The notes below the pieces were generated by a model. It saw only the letters and a list, made by a program, of their open reading frames with translations. It was not told the origin of the DNA and ran no database searches. A stretch of 64,000 nt of DNA from Chitinophagaceae bacterium (GTDB lineage: Bacteria > Bacteroidota > Bacteroidia > Chitinophagales > Chitinophagaceae): contig JALHRP010000007.1 of the NCBI GenBank assembly GCA_022841365.1, forward strand, positions 49,018 through 113,017, written 5' to 3'. Made by a program: the position numbers and the translations under genes. Of this stretch, positions 16,295-23,669 are shown piece after piece (the stretch's first letter is position 1; the number at the start of each line of letters is the position of its first letter).

Positions 16295-17265
16295 TACTCG
16301 ATTATTATTTTTTGTTCTTTACTCATTGCAAAACAGGCTGCACCAATGGCCCCTGCTAAATCACCATGCATTGCTTTTACGATTTGCGGACGAATACCGC
16401 CGGGCTGCCATTCATATTGATCAAACCATTGATTAAGTGGGCCAAATAAATCATCACCTGCTTCTGCAATACCGCCACCTATAATGATAGTATCAGGTGA
16501 TATAAGATTGCTGGCTGATGCAATACCGATGGCCAGTTTTCTTACAGAAGTGAGCCACACATTTTGTGCAAACTCATCTCCATTGCGATACGCCTTTAGC
16601 AATTCATGTGTGGAAGTAAATATTCCATTGGTTCTTTTTTCAATACTGCAATTGCCGATGCACTCTTCCAAACTTCCGGGCATTCCGGTTACATCACAAT
16701 CCGCATCGCTATCCACAACTGTATGACCAATATGTCCTGCTTTATTATAAGAACCCTGAAATGCTTTCCCATTTATTAATAATGCACCTCCAACACCTGT
16801 ACCGAGTGTTACCATGATTGCATTGGAACTGTTTTTTGCTGCGCCTGTTTTTGCTTCGGCTACTAATGCGGCTACACCATCATTGATCACATAAGCCGGG
16901 CATTGTAAATAATCTGTCCAGATAAAATTTTCTAATCCCTCCAGTCTGCCAGGCATAAAACCAATTGCTGTGTTATTATAATTTGGTAATCCCGGAGCAG
17001 AAATACCGACAGCAACTTTGTCAACTTTTAATTTTTCTTTTAAATCATTAACTGTTTTTTTAATTGCCACTTTCCAAACTTCGCCTTCACCATCATTGGT
17101 AAGGGTGTAGGTTTGATGCAATACATTTCCATTGCTGTCGATGGCAACTCCTTTAATGCGGGTGCCGCCGAGATCGATGCCGATGAAAAGGCCCCTTCCT
17201 CCATCTCCTTCCCCCGAAGGGAAGGAGCGGTGCAGTATACCATCGCTAAAAATTTTATCTTCCAT
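16294..17265 (-). CDS. ROK-family sugar kinase
   Basis: A 323-residue kinase. The ATP-binding loop GIDLGGTRIKGVA starts at about residue 29, the catalytic region holds YVINDGVAALVAEA and MVTLGTGVGGALLING, and GHIGHTVVD follows. The usual ROK zinc-binding cysteine cluster is only partly present (DSDADCDVTGMPGSLEECIG). It likely phosphorylates glucose, N-acetylglucosamine or a related hexose. Residues 12-25 (HRSFPSGEGDGGRG) are encoded by a family A palindrome and push the normal N-terminus about 26 residues inward. No start codon lies between the repeat and the ATP loop, so the repeat must be translated. The gene is coupled to the SIS isomerase by overlap. Confidence 0.85.
   Translation of the reverse strand: MEDKIFSDGILHRSFPSGEGDGGRGLFIGIDLGGTRIKGVAIDSNGNVLHQTYTLTNDGEGEVWKVAIKKTVNDLKEKLKVDKVAVGISAPGLPNYNNTAIGFMPGRLEGLENFIWTDYLQCPAYVINDGVAALVAEAKTGAAKNSSNAIMVTLGTGVGGALLINGKAFQGSYNKAGHIGHTVVDSDADCDVTGMPGSLEECIGNCSIEKRTNGIFTSTHELLKAYRNGDEFAQNVWLTSVRKLAIGIASASNLISPDTIIIGGGIAEAGDDLFGPLNQWFDQYEWQPGGIRPQIVKAMHGDLAGAIGAACFAMSKEQKIIIE
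17192..17230. repeat. C-rich palindromic repeat (family A), inside the ROK kinase frame
   Basis: The arms CTCCTTCCC and GGGAAGGAG are separated by three bases and preceded by a C-rich stretch. Translated in frame, they give a Gly-rich segment in the kinase N-terminus. Confidence 0.75.
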
Positions 17266-17345
17266 ATCAACAATAAATCTTTACTCAACAATTATTGAAT
17301 TACTCTATCATTTTTAACCCATCTTCAAATTTTCATACTCTTCGC

Positions 17346-17381
17346 AAGTCCTCCCCTCGGGGGAGGATTTAGGTGGGGCTT
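17346..17381. repeat. C-rich palindromic repeat (family A) supplying the SDR stop codon
   Basis: CCTCCCCTCGGGGGAGG is followed by ATTTAGGTGGGGC. On the minus strand the repeat begins with the last codons of the SDR gene (Ser-Pro-Thr) and its TAA stop lies inside it. It also gives a hairpin after the stop. Confidence 0.75.
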
Positions 17382-18145
17382 CCTGTTGTCCATCCTCCAT
17401 CCACCGCTATCACCTGCCCTGTTGTAAACTTTGATTGATCACTCATAAAATAAATGGCCAGTCCGTCTAAATCTTCGGGTTGTCCTATGCGCCCACCATC
17501 CAATGGTTGTTTTGTTTTGATAAAATTTAAAATCTCTTCATCGTTGGCTGCCCTCTGTGCCATGGGTGTTTCTACCAATGCAGGTGCAATAACATTAATG
17601 CGGATATTATTTTTTGCATAGTATGCCGCAATTGACTTTGAAAAACCAATGATGGCTGCTTTTGCTGCTGCATAAGCATGTGTACTGAAAAATTGTGGTG
17701 ATGGTGAATAGCCGAGTACAGAACCCATGTTTAAAATAGTGCCAGCCGTTTTGGTTTGTAAAAAATGTTTTACTGCAGCCTGGCTGCTTAACATGATTGA
17801 AGTAAGATTTAACTCCATCGTTTTATTCCATCCTTCCAGTGTGAGTTCATGCAAAGGACCATCACCAAATTTTCTTCCGCTGCCACCTGCAACATGATAG
17901 AGTCCATCGAAGGTTTTAAATTTTTCTATGCAAGTTTTGATGGCGTTGATGGCAGTTTCAGGATTTGTTGCATCGCCGCTGATGGCGATGGCATTATTAC
18001 CCAAAATCTTTTTTGCTTCAGCCACACTTTCTTCACTTCTTCCTACTACAACAACATTTGCTCCGTTGTCAACAAATGCTTTTGCAGCGGATAAGCCCAG
18101 ACCGGTGGTGCCGCCGATTATGACGATATTTTTGTTCTTCAGCAT
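17369..18145 (-). CDS. Short-chain dehydrogenase/reductase
   Basis: A 258-residue NAD(P)-dependent oxidoreductase. The nucleotide motif is IGGTTGLGLSAAKAF near the start, followed by HVAGGSG (the NNAG equivalent). The catalytic Ser lies in ILNMGSVLG and the Tyr-x-x-x-Lys pair is YAAAKAA (residues 157-163 or so). The C-terminus IAVDGGWTTGSPT is normal up to VDGGW; the last residues and the stop come from a repeat. It probably interconverts a sugar hydroxyl and a ketone alongside the Gfo/Idh genes. The substrate is unknown. It lies between the Gfo/Idh gene, across a family E repeat, and the ROK kinase. Confidence 0.85.
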   Translation of the reverse strand: MLKNKNIVIIGGTTGLGLSAAKAFVDNGANVVVVGRSEESVAEAKKILGNNAIAISGDATNPETAINAIKTCIEKFKTFDGLYHVAGGSGRKFGDGPLHELTLEGWNKTMELNLTSIMLSSQAAVKHFLQTKTAGTILNMGSVLGYSPSPQFFSTHAYAAAKAAIIGFSKSIAAYYAKNNIRINVIAPALVETPMAQRAANDEEILNFIKTKQPLDGGRIGQPEDLDGLAIYFMSDQSKFTTGQVIAVDGGWTTGSPT

Positions 18146-18161
18146 ATATTTATTTTTCTAT

Positions 18162-18197
18162 TAACCGCTGACGGGGCTTTCAGCCGCCGTCGGGGTC
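18162..18197. repeat. Family E repeat
   Basis: AACCGCTGACGGGG followed by CAGCCGCCGTCGGGGTC shares its first half with 11081-11096. It lies between the Gfo/Idh and SDR genes. Confidence 0.55.
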
Positions 18198-18201
18198 AGA
18201 T

Positions 18202-19383
18202 TCATCTTCTTTCGATTGATCCGGTTTTTTTATTCTTTAAAATAATTTTCTTCTCTCCATTGGGCAACACTTCTTCTTTGATCAGATAAAAGTCATTATC
18301 AAAACTGTTGAATTGTTTTTCAGTTTTTATTTCGGCAACACCTCTCCAGTCTTCAATCTTTACAGGCTCCCAGTTTTTTGTTTTGGCAGAAAGATAGGCT
18401 GCATCTAAAATGGCGTTTACAATATAGCCATCATAAAATGTTTCATTAGGTTGTACTTTGTTATCAATCGCATCAAACATATCGGTAAACATATGGCTGT
18501 AGCCCAGCTCATGCACTTCATCGCCAACAGGAAATAACCAGCCGCTGTTGCTCTCTGCTTTTTCTGCAATGTAATCGCCGCCCTTGCCACTTGTAAACAT
18601 TTCAAAACCGGTGCGTAAAAAATTATTGGCCCAGATGGTTCCTTCGGTGCCCATCACTTCATCCCGCAAATCCATTCCTCCTCTGAAAGTCCAGCTCACT
18701 TCAAATTGCCCGATGGCGCCGTTCTCATATTTCACCAAACCAATGGCATTGTCTTCTGCATCTATCGGGTGCACTCTTGTATCGGCCCAGCACATGACTT
18801 CAATGGGCTTAATATTTTTTCCAATAAAATTTCTGCTGATCTCCACACAATGACAACCAAGATCAATGATGCAACCGCCACCGGATTTTTCTTTATCCCA
18901 AAACCAATCGCTGTGCGGACCGGGATGTGTTTCTCTGCTCTTCGTCCAGATGACTTCACCAATACTGCCGGCTTTTACTGCTGCTAATGATTTTAAAAAT
19001 TTGGGTGTGTAACAAAGATCCTCTAAATAACCGCCAACCACATTTGATTTATCTACTGCCTGCAACATTTGGAATGCTTCTGCTGCATTTCTTCCTAATG
19101 GTTTTGTGCACAGCACATGTTTGCCTGCCGCGGCGCAGGCCAGCACCGCTTCTAAATGCATATCGTTTGATAAACCGATGATAACAACATCTACTTCTTT
19201 ATTCTCTACACATTCTTTTATGCTGGTAGTAAAATGCGGCACTTTATAATCATCTGCAAACTTTTTTGCATTGGCTTCTGTGCGGCTATACACCGAAACT
19301 ATTACATCTTTACGCCGCTGCGCTACTAAACTATCAGCGTAGAATCTTGAAATAAAACCGGAACCTAAAATTGCCAATCTCAT
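18202..19383 (-). CDS. Gfo/Idh/MocA-family oxidoreductase (cytoplasmic)
   Basis: A 393-residue NAD(P)-dependent sugar oxidoreductase without a signal peptide. The Rossmann start is LAILGSGFISRFYADSL. The usual EKP motif is changed to CTKPLGRNA. The C-terminal domain carries GGGCIIDLGCHCVEISR, the typical GG..D.G.H metal- or substrate-facing segment. Family members oxidise or reduce sugar hydroxyls and open the way to unusual sugars. It is the first of several oxidoreductases in this run and is separated from the Tat-exported paralogue by an inverted family B repeat pair. Confidence 0.85.
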   Translation of the reverse strand: MRLAILGSGFISRFYADSLVAQRRKDVIVSVYSRTEANAKKFADDYKVPHFTTSIKECVENKEVDVVIIGLSNDMHLEAVLACAAAGKHVLCTKPLGRNAAEAFQMLQAVDKSNVVGGYLEDLCYTPKFLKSLAAVKAGSIGEVIWTKSRETHPGPHSDWFWDKEKSGGGCIIDLGCHCVEISRNFIGKNIKPIEVMCWADTRVHPIDAEDNAIGLVKYENGAIGQFEVSWTFRGGMDLRDEVMGTEGTIWANNFLRTGFEMFTSGKGGDYIAEKAESNSGWLFPVGDEVHELGYSHMFTDMFDAIDNKVQPNETFYDGYIVNAILDAAYLSAKTKNWEPVKIEDWRGVAEIKTEKQFNSFDNDFYLIKEEVLPNGEKKIILKNKKTGSIERR

Positions 19384-19405
19384 AATAAAAACAGTTTATT
19401 ATTTT

Positions 19406-19507
19406 GGCCGCAGATTCGCAGATTAAAAACTAAAACTGCAAACCTGTGGTTATTATATTATAAACATCAATGCACTTTCAAAAACTAAATCTGCGAATCT
19501 GCGGCAA
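19406..19507. repeat. Inverted pair of family B repeats
   Basis: Inverted copies of AATCTGCGAATCTGCGGC at 19406-19425 and 19488-19507 are separated by about 62 bases. Between them they fill the gap between the two Gfo/Idh genes. Confidence 0.8.
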
Positions 19508-19510
19508 CAC

Positions 19511-20698
19511 TCACTTCACCACCGGAAATGGAAACTTACTTTTCAATTTTATCCTCATCCCTGTTGCCTGCGATTTTCTTGCTGCTTCAATAATTTCCAA
19601 AACATGCAGTGCATGCTCCACATTTATTTTTGGTTCAATGCCGGTGATAATACTTTCGCCGGTAACCCTTGCACCTTCCTGCCATTCGTAACCACCTTTG
19701 TCAGTGCTCACCAGTTCAGCAGGTTTATCCCAATGCGTATCCAATATTACACCATTGGTTTCCCAATCGTAACCGATCAACCGCATGTTACCGGCATCAC
19801 CATAAATCTGTATCGAATGCAATGTCTGGTTACCTGCTTCATGTCCATGCGGATCAAAATAATTAAAGCCACACATCACATGACTGATCACTCCTTTATC
19901 ATGCTCCAATAAAATATGTGCATTGTCTTCTGCTTCTACTTTTATTTTTCCTTTATCATCAACAGTACGTTCGGGCTTTACAATACTCAGCATCGCCACC
20001 ACACTTCTTGCCGGCCCAAGCAAGCCCGTTAGTGTGGCCATATTATATACACCAAGATCGGGCATACTGCCACCAAGCTTTTCATAAAAAAATGCACTCC
20101 ATGTTGGACCGGTATGTCCGTACTGTCCGTGTGCTGCGGCAATTTTTCCCAACTTTCCTTCCTGGATTGTCTTGCTCATGAATGCAAACTGCGGACTGTT
20201 TACTACTGCAGGTGCTCCCCATAAACGCAGCTTTTTACTTTTTGCTAAATCTAACAAAGCTTTTCCTTCGGCGTAGGTATTGGCCATTGGTTTTTCGCTC
20301 CATACATGTTTGCCGGCCAGTAATGCTTTCTTATTTAACTCACCGTGAATCTGCATATCAGTTAATGTCACCATCATATCAAACGGAACACCTTTCAGCA
20401 TCGCATCAATATGTGGATATGTTTTTGCGCCAACATTGTATTGTTTGTTTTGTGCTTCAGCCCGTTCAGGTTTTATATCACACAAGCTTACCACTTCAAT
20501 CAGTTTAGATGATTGTAATTGCGGCAGATAACGGTTGCTTACACTTCCGCATCCTATCACAGCAACTCTTAATTTTTTATCGGCTGTTGTTAATGCAAAA
20601 CCTTCGAGGTTCGACAGCAATGCTGCAGCACCTGCCATTGCAGTGCGTTGTAAAAATTGCTGCCGGCTGATTCCGCTTTTTGTTTTGTTATTCTCCAT
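19511..20698 (-). CDS. Gfo/Idh/MocA-family oxidoreductase with Tat-like signal
   Basis: A 395-residue protein. The N-terminus GISRQQFLQRTAMAGAAALL resembles a Tat signal, with the first arginine pair weakened to SRQQF. The Rossmann motif VAVIGCGSVSNRYLP follows, then the family EKP (HVWSEKPMANTYAEG), and GGSMPDLGVYNMA in the C-terminal domain. It presumably acts on glycosides or sugar derivatives outside the cytoplasm with a tightly bound cofactor, as known for exported Gfo/Idh proteins such as glucose-fructose oxidoreductase. The signal motif is imperfect, so export should be treated as likely rather than certain. Confidence 0.8.
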   Translation of the reverse strand: MENNKTKSGISRQQFLQRTAMAGAAALLSNLEGFALTTADKKLRVAVIGCGSVSNRYLPQLQSSKLIEVVSLCDIKPERAEAQNKQYNVGAKTYPHIDAMLKGVPFDMMVTLTDMQIHGELNKKALLAGKHVWSEKPMANTYAEGKALLDLAKSKKLRLWGAPAVVNSPQFAFMSKTIQEGKLGKIAAAHGQYGHTGPTWSAFFYEKLGGSMPDLGVYNMATLTGLLGPARSVVAMLSIVKPERTVDDKGKIKVEAEDNAHILLEHDKGVISHVMCGFNYFDPHGHEAGNQTLHSIQIYGDAGNMRLIGYDWETNGVILDTHWDKPAELVSTDKGGYEWQEGARVTGESIITGIEPKINVEHALHVLEIIEAARKSQATGMRIKLKSKFPFPVVK

Positions 20699-20756
20699 GA
20701 TTCAATTTTTATAATAGAATAAAATAATTTTTTTGGTTGTCATCGTTCAGTTCATT

Positions 20757-20806
20757 GGGCATCGTCTGTTGCGTCGCACTCTGGTACGTTCCGTTTTCAT
20801 AGCATC
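20757..20806. repeat. Family C repeat
   Basis: GGCATCGTCTGTTGCGTCGC through TTTTCATAGCATC matches 5530-5581 along its whole length with few changes. It lies in the gap between the PUL end and the Gfo/Idh gene. Confidence 0.7.
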
Positions 20807-20852
20807 ATCGTAAATTATTTTCCTAAATTTCCTGTACTTCAATTTAAATATG

Positions 20853-20870
20853 TCGCCCCTCCGGGGCTAA
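20853..20870. repeat. Small GC hairpin repeat (GCCCCTCCGGGGC)
   Basis: A five-base stem GCCCC/GGGGC with loop TCC lies about 50 bases after the ADP-ribosylglycohydrolase stop. I recognise it as a common Bacteroidota intergenic hairpin. It may help end the PUL transcript, but no T run follows. Confidence 0.45.
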
Positions 20871-20915
20871 TACAAAAGCACCTATTCACTATCTCTGTTA
20901 ATCATAAACTGCTTC

Positions 20916-22190
20916 TTAATTTGCAGTGAATAATTCTTTTTTCTTCCCCAACTCCTGCACCTGCATCAATGTATTCACCCACTCATCTATATTTTCATCA
21001 TAATCCAGTTGCAATCGTTTTGATATGGTTGACCGCATATCTGCTTTAAATATTTCCGGGCCATAAAGTGCTCCAACAAATGCACCGAGAAACTGCGGAT
21101 AGGTATCATGATCGTTACCCCATTCAATAGAAAGCTGCATTGCAGCCAATGGATCGTACTTACAAATTTTTAAAATAGAAAACACAACCAGAAACGGAAC
21201 CTGTGCTTCCCACTTAGTGGTGTACATAAATTCTTTATCGAGTAATGAAAATAATTTGGCAGGCGAACCATTTGCCTGTTGTACAAATACATCCGAGAGG
21301 CTCAGCCATCGCTGTACCTGTCTTTCGCACCAGGGTATTTTTAAATAATCATACGGATCCGTAGTTGACATTGCATCAAATACTTTTTTCCATAATTCTT
21401 CATTGGTCATTTTAGATGGATCGAGTGTTAATGCAACAGATATCCCTGCAACAGATGCGGCCGTCATATCTTTTGCAAAACCAATATCAAACCATGCTGT
21501 ATTGTATGCAGCCAGATAAGCATTATGCGGCTGTCCCGGATAGATTGCAGCTAATGGTGTTAAAGCCATTTGCCCGTAACAGGTGGGCAATGCATTCCAC
21601 ATCCGTTCTACCGGATACGCTTCGCCTATTTTTCTGTTGCCCAGTATCCAGTTAATTGATTTGTATGATTCGCCCAGCCATTGTTGACACAAGGTATCGT
21701 AACCGGAATGTGTTTTGATTGTATTGGACTTCGACCAATCAAGATAAGCAAGTGCTGAATGTTTTTCTGTAAGAGGCCATTGATTTTTTTTCAATGCTGT
21801 ACGCAGCATGTGCATTAAAATCATTTTATGCCTGCTGTCGTCTGTTACAGTACCCGGTGCTGCATTCTCACTCCAACTGCCATATGGCTGCACATGCGGC
21901 AGAATGTATTTATATTCTCTGAAGTACATTCTTTCTGCAGCAGCTTTCAGTTCATCAGCATCCATTAAATCAGTTGTATCAATCCATAATTTCGGCGGAC
22001 GGGGTGATGCCTGTATCTCCTGATGCCCCTGAAATTCAATCGGACCACCAAGAGCATCGCCAAGCAGTGTGCCTGTGATTAACCCTTTAATTTTAGTACG
22101 GAGAAATGCTGTATCAGCCATTGCATTTTTTTGTTGTGCAACAGCCATACACTGAATAAACAAGGCCGATATGATCAAAAGTTTTCTCAA
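20916..22190 (-). CDS. Exported ADP-ribosylglycohydrolase-family protein
   Basis: A 424-residue protein starting with TTG at 22190, which overlaps the TGA stop of the upstream glucanase gene, so it is translated by coupling. Residues 1-19 form a signal peptide (ALFIQCMAVAQQ). The body has the ADP-ribosylglycohydrolase signatures ITGTLLGDALGGPIEF and TVTDDSRHKMI and the late metal-binding region GNDHDTYPQFLGAFVGALYG. Classical members remove ADP-ribose from proteins in the cytoplasm; an exported one in a polysaccharide locus more likely cleaves another N- or O-glycosidic bond. It is the last gene of the PUL transcript. Confidence 0.8.
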   Translation of the reverse strand: MRKLLIISALFIQCMAVAQQKNAMADTAFLRTKIKGLITGTLLGDALGGPIEFQGHQEIQASPRPPKLWIDTTDLMDADELKAAAERMYFREYKYILPHVQPYGSWSENAAPGTVTDDSRHKMILMHMLRTALKKNQWPLTEKHSALAYLDWSKSNTIKTHSGYDTLCQQWLGESYKSINWILGNRKIGEAYPVERMWNALPTCYGQMALTPLAAIYPGQPHNAYLAAYNTAWFDIGFAKDMTAASVAGISVALTLDPSKMTNEELWKKVFDAMSTTDPYDYLKIPWCERQVQRWLSLSDVFVQQANGSPAKLFSLLDKEFMYTTKWEAQVPFLVVFSILKICKYDPLAAMQLSIEWGNDHDTYPQFLGAFVGALYGPEIFKADMRSTISKRLQLDYDENIDEWVNTLMQVQELGKKKELFTAN

Positions 22191-23635
22191 TTGCCTGTTT
22201 TTATCAATGGTGATCTAAACCCTAATCGCTTTAATCCATTCTGCACATCCGGAATATTCATAAACAATTTCCATAACAAACCGGTGCGGTAATTTTCAAT
22301 CATGGTGATGATGGGCCCCTGATCAATTGCCAGATGCGATTTTGCATACCAGTTGTGGTGAATGCTGAAACCATCAACAAATCCATACTTGCTCCATATC
22401 TTATCTCCAAGATTATAATAGAAGTAACGCATTGCTTCCATACTTTCTTTGGGAGTGTAAGGCATAGATGAAATGGCAGCAGTGGGTTGAATAACGCCCC
22501 GATCATTCTCGGGACTGTGTGCAACATAACCTTTGTAACTGTCGCCGGCTGTGAGACCCCACACTTTATCGCTGTAACCTTTAAAATTTTTTGGATTCTC
22601 TTTGCAATATTCCCTGTTGATGAGTGTATGATTTTTTCCCTGCAAAAAATAATCGTTGCCCAATGAATCGGTTAAGCCATTGGGATTAATACCCTGGAAC
22701 GTATATTGCTCAAAAAATAATGGGCCGCCCTGGTCTTTATCATAATTACCAAGTGGCAATACATAACCGTAATAAGTTCTTCCATTTTTAAATCCATTGC
22801 TTCCTGCCCATGTGCCATCGTATGCTTCTTTAGGAATTGCTTTGGAAGGATTAGGCGCCGAAGCCGCCATAATATAAGTGATCAAACATTCATTGTAACC
22901 CCACACCGGGAAGTTCATATCAAATCCGTTGGTAGGACTCCAGTGCCAGTATAATTTTTTTTCGTTGTTGGTATGCCATTTCCAATTGGCAGCACCCCAC
23001 ATTTGATTGATGCGTTTTCTTAAATAAACTTCCCTCGGCGTATTACCATTGAAATATTCTCTTGCACATAAAAAACCCATGAGCAGGTAAGATGTTTCAA
23101 CAATGTCTGCACCATCATCAAGACGATCGAATTTTATTGTCTTACCTGTTCTTCCATCCATAAAATGCGGATAGATACCATGGAAGCAATCGGCATTAAT
23201 TAAAAAATCGGCAATTTTTATTAAGCGACGAACAGCAGTATCTCTGCCGATCCATCCTCTTGAGACAGCAACAACGGTACTCATGATGCCAAAGCCTGTA
23301 CCACCGATTGCGCCTGCATCAGGGCCAAATGTTGTTCTTGAAAAATTCGGTTCATCCCATGCTTCGTTTATATAATCCCAGTAGTGTTCTGCAAGTACAG
23401 TGTTACTTCTTTCTAATGCCAAACCGCTATACGGATGTGCACCATGCCAGAAAAAACGGAAGGTTTGTTTCTGTACAACTTCCATCAATTGATCATCCGT
23501 TAAATTTTTGATGATGCCGACGGGTGCAATACTGTCAGGGCCATCTCCATAACGGCCACGGGTGAGTGATTGAGATTGTGCCTGCAGCATCATTCCCATA
23601 AACAGTAAACAGCTGAGAATATTTTTCATTTTCAT
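22187..23635 (-). CDS. Glycoamylase-like (PF10091) exported glucanase, copy 1 (GH144-type)
   Basis: I choose the ATG at 23635 (482 residues, MKMKNILSCLLFMGMMLQAQ), which provides a signal peptide. The open frame extends to 23824 but would overlap the cytochrome gene. The body matches the PF10091 glycoamylase-like domain: FRFFWHGAHPYSGLALERSN, GGTGFGIMSTVVAVSRGWI, YWHWSPTNGFDMNFPVWGYNE and the C-terminal LAIDQGPIITMIENYRTGL. CAZy family GH144, founded on a Chitinophaga endo-beta-1,2-glucanase, belongs to this domain. It probably cleaves a beta-glucan in the periplasm. Two paralogues sit at 26353-27699 and 27705-29366. Confidence 0.8.
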   Translation of the reverse strand: MKMKNILSCLLFMGMMLQAQSQSLTRGRYGDGPDSIAPVGIIKNLTDDQLMEVVQKQTFRFFWHGAHPYSGLALERSNTVLAEHYWDYINEAWDEPNFSRTTFGPDAGAIGGTGFGIMSTVVAVSRGWIGRDTAVRRLIKIADFLINADCFHGIYPHFMDGRTGKTIKFDRLDDGADIVETSYLLMGFLCAREYFNGNTPREVYLRKRINQMWGAANWKWHTNNEKKLYWHWSPTNGFDMNFPVWGYNECLITYIMAASAPNPSKAIPKEAYDGTWAGSNGFKNGRTYYGYVLPLGNYDKDQGGPLFFEQYTFQGINPNGLTDSLGNDYFLQGKNHTLINREYCKENPKNFKGYSDKVWGLTAGDSYKGYVAHSPENDRGVIQPTAAISSMPYTPKESMEAMRYFYYNLGDKIWSKYGFVDGFSIHHNWYAKSHLAIDQGPIITMIENYRTGLLWKLFMNIPDVQNGLKRLGFRSPLIKTGN

Positions 23636-23669
23636 GAGTTGTTGTGTCTTGTATTTCATTGAATGTTTT

